Below are positions 1 through 6,500 of a stretch of 10,796 nt of DNA, piece after piece (within the stretch, counting starts at the first letter, position 1; each line of letters starts with the position of its first letter). This stretch comes from Oscillospiraceae bacterium. Its GTDB lineage: Bacteria; Bacillota; Clostridia; Oscillospirales; CAG-272. The notes beneath the pieces were generated by a model that saw nothing but the letters and a program-made list of their open reading frames with translations, ran no database searches and was not told the DNA's origin. Both the position numbers and the translations under genes were made by a program. The stretch is from assembly GCA_015063655.1 (NCBI GenBank), contig SVTU01000045.1, positions 1-10,796 of the forward strand, in the 5' to 3' direction.

Positions 1-5
1 TTTTG

Positions 6-464
6 TTATGCCAGCACCTTGATGATGATCTTGCGGATCTTCTCGGGTGCGGACGTGACTGCCATACCGGGAGCGTGAGGCTCACCGGGATAGATCACGG
101 TGAATTTACCGGGGTACATGACGACCGTGTCACACGGATCGATCATGCCATACAGCTCGGCATCGCCCTCAAAGGGCCGTGTGACGGTAAGTAGCTCGTT
201 CTCGGCAAAGCCGATGATCTCCTCACCCTCAACCATAAGCTGAATATCGATATACCGACGGTGGGATTCAAAAACCGATTCCTCCCGTGCCTTGGGTACG
301 TAGCTGACAACGTTGATAAACAGTCGCTCGCCATCGATCTCATACCGTCCCTCGGCGGCATGCTCGGCCATCAGTTTCTGTGCGGCATCAAAGCCCTTGG
401 CAAACAGCGGATGCGAGGCACAAATGCTCGGCATCTGCTCTGCGTTCAAATACGATACGATCAT
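6..464 (-). CDS. YhcH/YjgK/YiaL family protein (DUF386, EbgC-like)
   Basis: This 152-residue protein matches the YhcH/YjgK/YiaL family, small cupin-like beta-barrel proteins related to EbgC, the beta subunit of evolved beta-galactosidase. The family is linked to sugar handling (proposed anomerase or isomerase roles, often beside sialic acid or other sugar genes), but no reaction can be assigned here. The family hallmarks are visible: an ESHRRYIDIQ stretch with H68, D73 and Q75, and a late YPGEPHAPG segment with H130, the polar residues thought to bind a metal in the barrel. The length is normal for the family. The ATG at 464 is preceded by GGGAGA. The gene starts 14 bp after the valS stop with no terminator between, so it is probably read from the valS T-box transcript. 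There are no sugar genes beside it in this window, so the pairing with valS may be incidental. The family call is firm, the function is not. Confidence 0.88.
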   Translation of the reverse strand: MIVSYLNAEQMPSICASHPLFAKGFDAAQKLMAEHAAEGRYEIDGERLFINVVSYVPKAREESVFESHRRYIDIQLMVEGEEIIGFAENELLTVTRPFEGDAELYGMIDPCDTVVMYPGKFTVIYPGEPHAPGMAVTSAPEKIRKIIIKVLA

Positions 465-478
465 ACGCTCTCCCTTCG

Positions 479-3127
479 TTACGCCTTCATTTTTTCAAGA
501 GCACGGAGAACACCGTCAAGATTATCACGGTATTTTTCCAGCTTCTGACGCTCGGCATCCACCACGGCGGCAGGTGCCTTGGCAACAAAGCTCTCGTTAG
601 CCAGCTTCTTTTCCACACGCTCGATCTCGGAGAGCAGCTTCTTCTGCTCACCAAGCAAGCGCTCCTTCTCCTTTTCCATATCCACAAGCTCGGACATGGG
701 CAGATAGATGGTGGCAGAATCGGTTACGATCTGCACCGCCTCTTCATTGCCAAGCGCACCGTCAAACGAGGAAGCAACCGCCACCTCGGAGGCCGAGGCC
801 AAGCGGGTAAAGAAGACGGAGGTGCGCTCGTTGAAGGAATCGGCATAGCGTGTTTCGATATAGACCTTGGCACGCTTGGAGGGCGGCACGTTCATCTCAT
901 TGCGGCGTGTGCGGATAGCACGGATGGCGGCAATGACACGGGACATAGTCTCTGCCTCCTCGGCAAACGTCAAGGCCTCGTCAAAGGCAGGATACCTTGC
1001 GATCATAATGCTCTCGTCGGTGTGAGGAAGCGATTGATAGATCTCCTCGGTAATAAAGGGCATGAAGGGGTGCAACAGCTTGAGTGTACCCGTCAGCACG
1101 TAGGCAATGACGTTCTGTGCCACAAGGTTTTCACGGGTTCCCTTTTCATTCAGTCTGGCCTTGGACAGCTCGATATACCAGTCGCAGAAAACGTCCCACG
1201 TGAAATCGTAGATGGCGGCCAGGGCAACGCCGATCTCGTATTTATCGAGAGAGGCGGTTACGCCCGCTACCAAGCGATTGAATTCGTCAAGGATCCACTT
1301 ATCCTCATCGGCAAGCTCGTCTACCGAGGGCAGTGCGATCTCGTCAATGGTGAGGTTCATGCGCACGAAGCGGGAGGCATTCCACAGCTTGTTGGCAAAG
1401 TTGCGTGCCGCCTCGATCTTCTCATCCGAGAAGCGCATATCGTTTCCGGGGGAATTACCCGTAGCCAACGCATAGCGCAAGGCATCGGCACCGTACTTGT
1501 CGATGATCTCCAAGGGGTCGATGCCGTTGCCGAGAGACTTTGACATCTTGCGCCCCTGTGCGTCACGCACAAGGCCGTGAATGAACACCGTGGAGAAGGG
1601 CTTCTGCCCCATATGCTCCAGTCCCGAGAAGATCATGCGGGACACCCAGAAGGTGATGATATCGTAGCCCGTGACCAGCACGCTGGTGGGATAATACTTC
1701 TTAAGATCCTCGGTGCTTTCGGGCCAGCCCAGCGTGGAGAAGGGCCACAGTGCCGATGAGAACCACGTATCCAACACGTCCTCATCCTGATGCACGTGTC
1801 CGCCACACTTGGGACAGGTGGTGATATCCTCAAGGCTCACCGTCATCTCGCCGCACGCATCGCAATAGAAGGCGGGAATGCGGTGACCCCACCACAGCTG
1901 ACGGGAAATACACCAGTCAAGAATGTTGTTCATCCAGTTGAAGTAGTTCTTGGAGAAGCGCTCGGGAACAAAGCGAATGTCGCCTTCCTCCACGGCCTTG
2001 ATGGCAGGCTCGGCCAGGGGCTTCATTCTCACAAACCACTGATCCGAGGTCATAGGCTCCACCGTCGTGCCGCAACGGTAGCAAACGCCCACGTTGTGAT
2101 CGTGCGGCGCAACCTTCACAAGGTAGCCCTCCGCTTCAAGATCGGCAACCAGGGCCTTACGGCAGGCATAGCGATCCATGCCCTCGTATTTGCCCGCAAA
2201 GCTATTCATGGTGGCGTCGTCGTTCATGACCTTGATCTGCTCAAGGCCGTGCCGCTGACCAACGAGGAAGTCGTTGGGGTCGTGAGCGGGGGTGATCTTC
2301 ACACAGCCCGTACCAAAGCCGATCTCCACGTAATCGTCGGCGATCACAGGGATCTCACGGTTTACGATGGGCAGTATCAGGGTCTTGCCGATGAGATGCT
2401 TCATGCTCTCATCCTCGGGATTGACTGCCACAGCGGTATCACCAAACATGGTCTCGGGACGGGTGGTGGCAACCTCTACGTAGCCGTCCTCACCCTTGAT
2501 GGGATATTTGATGTGCCAAAAATGACCCGGCTGATCCTTATACTCGACCTCAGCATCGGACAGAGCCGTCAGGCAACGGGGACACCAGTTGATGATGCGG
2601 TAGCCGCGGTAGATCAGGCCCTTGTCATACAGCTTGACAAAGACCTCACGCACAGCGTGCGAGCAGCCCTCGTCCATGGTAAAGCGTTCACGGCTCCAGT
2701 CGCAGGAGGCACCCAGCTTCTTGAGCTGGCTGATGATGCGGTTGCCGTATTGATGCTTCCAATCCCATACGCGCTCAAGGAATTTATCTCGGCCGAGATC
2801 GTAGCGGGAGAGCCCCTCGTTCACACGAAGCTGCTCCTCTACCTTGATCTGTGTGGCAATGCCCGCATGGTCGGTGCCGGGCACCCAAAGGGTATTGTAG
2901 CCCTGCATTCTCTTGTAACGAACCAAAACATCCTGAAGCGTTTCGTCCAGGGCATGTCCCATGTGGAGCTGACCCGTGACGTTGGGGGGCGGGATCACCA
3001 CCGAAAAGGACGGAGCGGGATCGTTTACGTCGGGCGTAAAATAGCCCTTGTCGCACCAATTTTGATATATTCTGTCCTCAAACTCGGAGGGGGAATATAC
3101 CTTGGGAAGCTCATGATAAGAATTCAC
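479..3127 (-). CDS. valS: Valyl-tRNA synthetase
   Basis: This is a class I aminoacyl-tRNA synthetase that charges tRNA-Val with valine in the cytoplasm. The 882 residues are full length for bacterial ValS. Visible landmarks in order: the HIGH-type signature as HMGH at residues 55-58 after PPPNVTGQL; GTDHAGIATQ, typical of the Val/Ile/Leu group; the CP1 editing region with TTRPETMFGDTAV; a CDAC...CPKC pair of cysteine knuckles likely to bind zinc, before DTWFSSALWPFS; the KMSKS loop at residues 527-531; an anticodon-binding helical region; and a C-terminal Lys/Glu-rich coiled coil (about the last 70 residues), the tRNA-binding arm specific to ValS. The start is GTG at 3127, placed by a GGAGG Shine-Dalgarno 9 nt upstream. 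Expression should be controlled by the T-box leader upstream, which carries a Val specifier. No frameshift or missing motif is seen. Confidence 0.98.
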   Translation of the reverse strand: MNSYHELPKVYSPSEFEDRIYQNWCDKGYFTPDVNDPAPSFSVVIPPPNVTGQLHMGHALDETLQDVLVRYKRMQGYNTLWVPGTDHAGIATQIKVEEQLRVNEGLSRYDLGRDKFLERVWDWKHQYGNRIISQLKKLGASCDWSRERFTMDEGCSHAVREVFVKLYDKGLIYRGYRIINWCPRCLTALSDAEVEYKDQPGHFWHIKYPIKGEDGYVEVATTRPETMFGDTAVAVNPEDESMKHLIGKTLILPIVNREIPVIADDYVEIGFGTGCVKITPAHDPNDFLVGQRHGLEQIKVMNDDATMNSFAGKYEGMDRYACRKALVADLEAEGYLVKVAPHDHNVGVCYRCGTTVEPMTSDQWFVRMKPLAEPAIKAVEEGDIRFVPERFSKNYFNWMNNILDWCISRQLWWGHRIPAFYCDACGEMTVSLEDITTCPKCGGHVHQDEDVLDTWFSSALWPFSTLGWPESTEDLKKYYPTSVLVTGYDIITFWVSRMIFSGLEHMGQKPFSTVFIHGLVRDAQGRKMSKSLGNGIDPLEIIDKYGADALRYALATGNSPGNDMRFSDEKIEAARNFANKLWNASRFVRMNLTIDEIALPSVDELADEDKWILDEFNRLVAGVTASLDKYEIGVALAAIYDFTWDVFCDWYIELSKARLNEKGTRENLVAQNVIAYVLTGTLKLLHPFMPFITEEIYQSLPHTDESIMIARYPAFDEALTFAEEAETMSRVIAAIRAIRTRRNEMNVPPSKRAKVYIETRYADSFNERTSVFFTRLASASEVAVASSFDGALGNEEAVQIVTDSATIYLPMSELVDMEKEKERLLGEQKKLLSEIERVEKKLANESFVAKAPAAVVDAERQKLEKYRDNLDGVLRALEKMKA

Positions 3128-3150
3128 TGTGTTTTTCCTCCATATCTGTA

Positions 3151-3192
3151 TTGTAAAAAGAAAAGCCCCATGCCCGTATCAGGGCGTGGAGC
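3151..3192 (-). terminator. T-box regulated transcription terminator (attenuator) before valS
   Basis: On the minus strand GCTCCACGCCC (3192-3182) pairs with GGGCATGGGGC (3175-3165), 11 bp with one C-A mismatch and one G-U pair, around a 6-nt loop. It is followed by a TTTTCTTTTT tract at 3164-3155. It begins one base after the T-box sequence, the position where antiterminator and terminator compete in T-box leaders. Confidence 0.9.
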
Positions 3193-3393
3193 ACGCGGTA
3201 CCACCTGATTTTGCGCCATAGGCGCACACTCATGCGAAAGCTTCGCACCGTATAACGGCGGCGCCGTTGCGAGCTACCGTTTGTTCACCCGCACCGCTCG
3301 GAGGCGACTTCCGCAAAGCCTGCCGCAGACTCACACCAACCGTCTGCTCTCTGGGCACAGGACATCTTACGTACTACTCCTCGTCAAAGCGTT
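3157..3393 (-). ncRNA. T-box riboswitch leader of valS (specifier GUC, Val)
   Basis: The untranslated leader of valS has the parts of a tRNA-sensing T-box. Read on the minus strand, the Stem I base GAGG (5' side) can pair with CCTC (3' side). The internal loop between them carries AGTA on one side and GAAGTCG on the other, the usual specifier-loop arrangement, giving GTC at 3308-3306, a valine codon that fits the gene. An AGAGAGC bulge and a GGTTGGTG-like distal loop follow the 5' half. Small hairpins lie at 3254-3268 and 3212-3226. The conserved T-box, AGGTGGTACCGCG, sits at 3206-3194, where UGGU can pair with the ACCA end of uncharged tRNA-Val, and it is directly followed by the terminator at 3165-3192. 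Uncharged tRNA-Val should favour the antiterminator and let RNA polymerase reach valS. The 5' end is estimated from the promoter. The specifier is read from pairing by eye, so it is slightly less certain than the element itself. Confidence 0.93.
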
Positions 3394-3399
3394 TATCAT

Positions 3400-3428
3400 A
3401 GTATAACACGCTTTTTTCCCCTTGTCAA
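3400..3428 (-). promoter_or_regulatory. SigA-type promoter of valS
   Basis: On the minus strand a perfect -35 TTGACA (3428-3423) is separated by 17 bp from a -10 TATACT (3405-3400). Transcription should begin near 3393, just upstream of T-box Stem I. It lies back to back with the tRNA-Thr promoter. Confidence 0.9.
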
Positions 3429-3458
3429 CAAATTTTTTTGAAAAAATGCAAAAAACTC

Positions 3459-3487
3459 TTGACAAGCGTTCGCCAATCTGTTATAAT
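3459..3487 (+). promoter_or_regulatory. Consensus SigA-type promoter of tRNA-Thr
   Basis: The -35 TTGACA (3459-3464) and -10 TATAAT (3482-3487) are both perfect consensus with an ideal 17-bp spacer. The upstream 30 bp is A/T-rich and could act as an UP element. The predicted start near 3494 gives a 5' leader of about 14 nt on the tRNA. Confidence 0.93.
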
Positions 3488-3507
3488 ATCAAAGTCATCA
3501 CGAATAT

Positions 3508-3583
3508 GCTGGTATGGCTCAGTCGGTAGAGCACGTCATTGGTAATGACGAGGTCATCAGTTCGATTCTGATTACCAGCTCCA
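3508..3583 (+). tRNA. tRNA-Thr (anticodon GGT)
   Basis: The 76-nt sequence folds into a complete cloverleaf. The acceptor stem is GCTGGTA with TACCAGC (7 bp). The D arm is GCTC/GAGC around AGTCGGTA. The anticodon stem is CGTCA/TGACG around the loop TTGGTAA, so the anticodon is GGT (3541-3543), reading ACC and ACU threonine codons. The variable loop is AGGTC. The T arm is ATCAG/CTGAT around TTCGATT. The discriminator base is T at 3580, and the CCA end is encoded at 3581-3583. It is a single-gene unit with its own promoter and terminator. Confidence 0.97.
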
Positions 3584-3584
3584 G

Positions 3585-3617
3585 AAAAAGCACATCTGCT
3601 TTGCAGATGTGCTTTTT
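3585..3617. terminator. Bidirectional intrinsic terminator between tRNA-Thr and the MFS gene
   Basis: A perfect 15-bp inverted repeat (3585-3599 with 3603-3617) has a TTT loop. It begins with AAAAA and ends with TTTTT, so both strands give a GC-containing stem followed by a U-run. It starts 1 nt after the tRNA CCA end and ends 12 bp before the MFS stop codon, so it should end both convergent transcripts. Confidence 0.93.
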
Positions 3618-3629
3618 CCGTTTCTCCCC

Positions 3630-4922
3630 TTACTGTATCATCACCTTTTGCTTTCCGATAACGAAGTGCGCATAGAGCAAGGCAACCCCGAGAAGCGTCA
3701 GCGAAATGGCGGCAAGCACCTGCTGACCGTACACGGGCAGACCGAGGAAGCGGTTTCCGTTTTCTTGCACGTAGGCAAGCAGTCGGCTGGCAGCCAAGGA
3801 AGCACCAAAGCCGCACAGTCCGCTGATGCTGTTTTTGATGGCGGACGCCTGCACGAAATACCGTGTGTCAACGTAGCTGTACACAATATTGCTCATGTTG
3901 GCATTCACGCCTGCCATGCTCATGCCGTGGAAAAGCGAATACCCGATGATGAGATAGCGAGTGGCAGGTGTAGAGCCGATAACAAACACGTACCCGATTG
4001 CCGCAAACAGAATGCCAAGCTCCACACCCTTGGCAAAGGAATGCTTATCCGAAAAGCGGCCCATAGGGCGGGACAGGAGAAAACGGCTCATGCTCCCCGC
4101 AATGTTGATAACCTGCACCGCTCCCACCGTAAAGGCAAGATCACGGATGCGGAACGTGCCAAGAAAGCCGCTTGTGGCATACAATGCGACCTTCCACAGA
4201 ATATCCAGGATCATCACACGCACAAAATTCTTATTGCCCAACGTTTCCCTCATGACCACACGCATGGGGACACGCTCCTCGATCTCCTTTTGTGTCTTGA
4301 CCTGATTTTTCACCATCAGCAGACACACAAGGTCGCAAAGGGCAAAGATCACAATGGCAACCGATGCAAAGATAAAGCTTCCCTCAAGATTATCGTTTGC
4401 CTCATATACGTCCATGATATACCCCAAGAGCAGGGTCATAAAGATGCCCGTAAACAGGCTGATCATCTCCTTAACAGCGGAGAACGAGCCCCTCTTCTTG
4501 GGATCGACGTAGGAATTTCCCCACTGAAAAATAATGGAGTGAACAAAATAATTGCCAAAGTAAGCGAGCAGAATACATATCAGAGCCAAGGGGGCGCGGA
4601 AGGACTCGGCAAAGGGCAAAAAGGGGATCACATACAAAAAGGAAAACGTCAGCTGGCCGAGCGAATGAAACAGCACGGCAAAGCATTTGGTATTGCGGAT
4701 GCGCTGAACCACAAACACCGACACCAGCTGAAACAAAAAGGCAAGCGACACCATCGAGGCGATAATGCCCACCGTGGCATCGGGAACGCCCATCGACGTC
4801 AGAAGCTTTGCCAAGAACGCATCCCCCACCAAAAGCATCACAAAATATTCAAAGGTACATTCGATGCCGTACGCCCAGCGTGAGCGTCGGTATTCTTTAC
4901 TGTCATATACGGAAGTATCCAT
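3630..4922 (-). CDS. Major facilitator superfamily transporter
   Basis: This protein of 430 residues is strongly hydrophobic, with about 12 predicted membrane helices in two halves joined by a charged cytoplasmic loop (around MVKNQVKTQKEIEERVPMR), the usual MFS layout. The segment after the mid-protein helices, RPMGRFSDKHSFAKG, resembles the loop 8-9 copy of MFS motif A. The N-terminus is short and polar, and no signal peptide is expected. The substrate cannot be told from sequence. The frame is open up to 5051, but the start at 4922 is preferred: AGAGGAGAG lies just upstream, the protein then begins MDTSVYDSKEYRRSRWAYGIE, and the promoter -10 at 4959-4954 lies inside the longer reading frame. 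The gene is divergent from tetR and the phosphatidyltransferase, so the TetR protein may also control it. It could be a sugar or drug exporter; this is left open. Confidence 0.87.
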   Translation of the reverse strand: MDTSVYDSKEYRRSRWAYGIECTFEYFVMLLVGDAFLAKLLTSMGVPDATVGIIASMVSLAFLFQLVSVFVVQRIRNTKCFAVLFHSLGQLTFSFLYVIPFLPFAESFRAPLALICILLAYFGNYFVHSIIFQWGNSYVDPKKRGSFSAVKEMISLFTGIFMTLLLGYIMDVYEANDNLEGSFIFASVAIVIFALCDLVCLLMVKNQVKTQKEIEERVPMRVVMRETLGNKNFVRVMILDILWKVALYATSGFLGTFRIRDLAFTVGAVQVINIAGSMSRFLLSRPMGRFSDKHSFAKGVELGILFAAIGYVFVIGSTPATRYLIIGYSLFHGMSMAGVNANMSNIVYSYVDTRYFVQASAIKNSISGLCGFGASLAASRLLAYVQENGNRFLGLPVYGQQVLAAISLTLLGVALLYAHFVIGKQKVMIQ

Positions 4923-4953
4923 GCTTTCTCTCCTCTTTTCTATCATCTCCTCC

Positions 4954-4981
4954 ATTATAGCACACAAAAAAGCGATGTCAA
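4954..4981 (-). promoter_or_regulatory. Promoter of the MFS gene
   Basis: On the minus strand TTGACA (4981-4976) and TATAAT (4959-4954) are separated by 16 bp. The start should fall near 4947, about 25 nt before the ATG at 4922, leaving a short leader that holds only the ribosome binding site. This supports the shorter MFS reading frame. Confidence 0.85.
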
Positions 4982-5060
4982 TGTCATACGTTACGAAACT
5001 TTTTCGAAATTCGTTTTTCCCATTTACCTCTATTTGTCGCAAAAAATTCACAAAATAGCA

Positions 5061-5089
5061 TTGACTACGTAACAGAAAGCGTTTATAAT
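5061..5089 (+). promoter_or_regulatory. Promoter of the tetR-phosphatidyltransferase operon
   Basis: The -35 TTGACT (5061-5066) and -10 TATAAT (5084-5089) have a 17-bp spacer. A start near 5096 gives a leader of about 46 nt ending in AAGGAG, 7 nt before the ATG at 5142. Confidence 0.87.
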
Positions 5090-5119
5090 AAAACGTAGTT
5101 ATACAACAAAGTTATACAA
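5064..5119. promoter_or_regulatory. Candidate TetR operator: inverted repeat over the tetR promoter plus a direct repeat
   Basis: ACTACGT at 5064-5070 and its exact reverse complement ACGTAGT at 5093-5099 flank the -10 element, the first arm overlapping the -35. Just downstream AGTTATACAA occurs twice (5097-5106 and 5110-5119), 13 bp apart. TetR-type regulators usually bind dyads over their own promoter, so this is a plausible autoregulatory site. The wide 22-bp gap between arms is more than a single TetR dimer normally spans, so the exact site is uncertain. Confidence 0.45.
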
Positions 5120-5141
5120 TCCACAAGAAAGGAGTGCTTAC

Positions 5142-5741
5142 ATGCCGCCCAAAGCAAAATTCACACGGGAGCAGGTTGCCGTTGTTGCTCTGGATATTGT
5201 CCGTGAGGAAGGGATCGATGCGCTCACCGCCCGCAATCTCGGCGCACGCCTCGGCATGTCCTCCCGTCCCATCTTCACAGCCTTCCGCAGCATGGACGAG
5301 GTCAAGTACGCCGCCCGTGAGCTGGCGATCTCAGAGCTGAAGGAGTACGCCTCCGTTCTCGACCTCACCGATCCCGATATCCGCACGGTCTGCATGCTCA
5401 TCATCTCTTATGCCGTGCATCGCCTTGAGCTTTTCAAGCTGTTGTTCATGCAGGATTCGCCCAACGGCGAAAGCCCCAACGAAACGCTTGCCCGCATCGG
5501 CGAGCTATCCGAGCGGTGTATCGACCGCATACAGAGAGAGCAGGCTCTCTCGTACGGACAAGCCACCGTTGTGTTTGAGCAGATGTGCGTATATGCCTTC
5601 GGCACGGGTGCGCTGTGCGCCATGAAGCTGTGCGAATACAACGAGGACGACGTGCGTGCAGACTTCGACACCGTATACCGAGGTCTTGTTTTGGCCGCAC
5701 AAAGCCACACCGATACCCAAGCCACACAAGGAAAGGAGTAA
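5142..5741 (+). CDS. TetR/AcrR family transcriptional regulator
   Basis: This 199-residue protein has the TetR layout: a conserved N-terminal helix-turn-helix DNA-binding domain and a divergent helical C-terminal ligand and dimer domain. The N-terminal part (residues 7-55) includes ALDIVREEGIDALTARNLGARLGMSSRPIFTAF, in which residues 29-48 form the helix-turn-helix with the recognition helix around SSRPIFTAF. The C-terminal region has no recognisable ligand signature. The ATG at 5142 has AAGGAG 7 nt upstream. The TAA is followed 4 bp later by the phosphatidyltransferase start, so the two are co-transcribed. Likely roles are autorepression through repeats in its own promoter and control of the divergent MFS gene; both are inferred from position. 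The family is confident, the ligand and regulon are unknown. Confidence 0.92.
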   Translation: MPPKAKFTREQVAVVALDIVREEGIDALTARNLGARLGMSSRPIFTAFRSMDEVKYAARELAISELKEYASVLDLTDPDIRTVCMLIISYAVHRLELFKLLFMQDSPNGESPNETLARIGELSERCIDRIQREQALSYGQATVVFEQMCVYAFGTGALCAMKLCEYNEDDVRADFDTVYRGLVLAAQSHTDTQATQGKE

Positions 5742-5745
5742 CAGC

Positions 5746-6303
5746 ATGTTAAAGCACGTACCGAATTGCATCACCTCATTGCGCATCGTGGGAACAGCCT
5801 GCATGCTGTTCACCGAGCCCTTCTCTGCCCTGTTTTACATTTTCTATACCTTCTCGGGTCTTACCGACGTGCTGGACGGCTTCTTAGCACGGCACTTCCA
5901 CCTGACAAGCGAGCTTGGGGCCAAGCTCGACAGCGTGGCTGACCTGCTTTTCTACGCCGTGATGCTCTTCAAGATCCTGCCCCGCCTTTTGGTGATCCTG
6001 CCCCGCCCCATCTGGACGGCTGTCACCGCCATCATCCTCGGGCGTATCATCTCGTACACCGTGGCGGCGATCAAATACCACCGCTTCGCCTCCATGCATA
6101 CGTATATGAACAAGCTGACGGGACTTGGCCTGTTCTGCGTACCCTACTTTCTCAAGCTTCCCGCAGTCAACGTGGCATGCTGCATCGTGGCGTGCGTGAT
6201 TGCGGGTCTGGCAACGGCAGAGGAACTTTTGATCCACCTGACGGCCAAGGAATACAGTGCGCACCGCAAGAGCATTTTTATAAAGGTTCCCGAGCAAGAA
6301 TAA
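5746..6303 (+). CDS. CDP-alcohol phosphatidyltransferase family membrane protein (PgsA-like)
   Basis: The protein (185 residues) belongs to the CDP-alcohol phosphatidyltransferases, integral membrane enzymes that move a phosphatidyl group from a CDP-linked lipid to an alcohol such as glycerol 3-phosphate, inositol or serine. The complete catalytic signature is present: D41, D44-G45, A48-R49, G58, D62 and D66, with the family's exact spacing. These aspartates hold the divalent metals and D66 is the expected catalytic base. Several hydrophobic helices surround it (about 5-6 membrane segments). The N-terminal MLKHVPNCITSLRIVG resembles the start of PgsA proteins (NxxTxxR), so phosphatidylglycerophosphate synthase or a close relative is the best guess, but the alcohol cannot be fixed from sequence. 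The ATG at 5746 has GGAG 7 nt upstream, inside the end of tetR; a longer open frame to 5656 lies within tetR and was rejected. Control by the co-transcribed TetR protein may adjust lipid composition. Confidence 0.9.
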   Translation: MLKHVPNCITSLRIVGTACMLFTEPFSALFYIFYTFSGLTDVLDGFLARHFHLTSELGAKLDSVADLLFYAVMLFKILPRLLVILPRPIWTAVTAIILGRIISYTVAAIKYHRFASMHTYMNKLTGLGLFCVPYFLKLPAVNVACCIVACVIAGLATAEELLIHLTAKEYSAHRKSIFIKVPEQE

Positions 6304-6320
6304 CAAAAGAACAGTGTGAA

Positions 6321-6350
6321 ATGCGCCGTGCCCTTGCGGGCACGGCGCAT
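6321..6350. repeat. Perfect 13-bp hairpin downstream of the phosphatidyltransferase gene
   Basis: ATGCGCCGTGCCC (6321-6333) pairs fully with GGGCACGGCGCAT (6338-6350) around a TTGC loop. It lies 17 bp after the phosphatidyltransferase stop. There is no U-run after it on the plus strand, so it may work as an RNA 3'-end stabiliser or a weak terminator rather than a classical one. Confidence 0.8.
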
Positions 6351-6374
6351 CGATATTCGCCTGCGGCGATCGAT
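6349..6374. repeat. Bulged palindrome (REP-like candidate)
   Basis: ATCGA (6349-6353) pairs with TCGAT (6370-6374) and TCGCC (6357-6361) with GGCGA (6365-6369) around a TGC loop. TAT at 6354-6356 is left as an unpaired bulge. An intact palindrome would need ATA inserted in the right arm, so this looks like a repeat element that lost 3 bases from one arm. Only one copy is in the window. Confidence 0.5.
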
Positions 6375-6394
6375 ATGCACTTGGCACGGGAAGG

Positions 6395-6436
6395 AAAAGA
6401 GGACGGAGAATGTTTTTACATTCTCCGTCCTCTTTT
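6395..6436. terminator. Bidirectional terminator between the phosphatidyltransferase gene and the Rnf operon
   Basis: A perfect 19-bp inverted repeat (6395-6413 with 6418-6436) has a TTTT loop. It begins with AAAA and ends with TTTT, so each strand has a GC-rich stem plus a short U-run. It lies between two convergent operons (stops at 6303 and 6501) and should end both transcripts. Confidence 0.9.
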
Positions 6437-6500
6437 CTGTCGGCAGGTAACGTACTTTATTGGATTTCAAAAGCTGTCCTTACAAGTACCGTCCATTGGC

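Noticed and set aside
380..3208. Long plus-strand open frames (380-1543 and 1790-3208) opposite valS
   Set aside because: They lie entirely antisense to valS, which shows all ValS motifs. Their translations are rich in His, Gly and Arg with no family resemblance and no ribosome binding site; they result from the codon bias of the real gene.
3609..4883. A 424-residue plus-strand open frame opposite the MFS gene
   Set aside because: It is antisense to a clear membrane transporter and its translation is a His/Lys-rich composition with no hydrophobic pattern or motif. It also crosses the shared terminator.
4923..5051. A longer N-terminus for the MFS protein starting at 5051
   Set aside because: The extension has no ribosome binding site, covers the TTGACA-16-TATAAT promoter at 4954-4981, and adds residues unlike an MFS N-terminus.
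5097..5119. Two AGTTATACAA repeats considered as iterons of a replication origin
   Set aside because: Only two copies occur, directly downstream of a promoter and ahead of tetR, with no DnaA boxes or replication gene nearby. A regulatory site is simpler.
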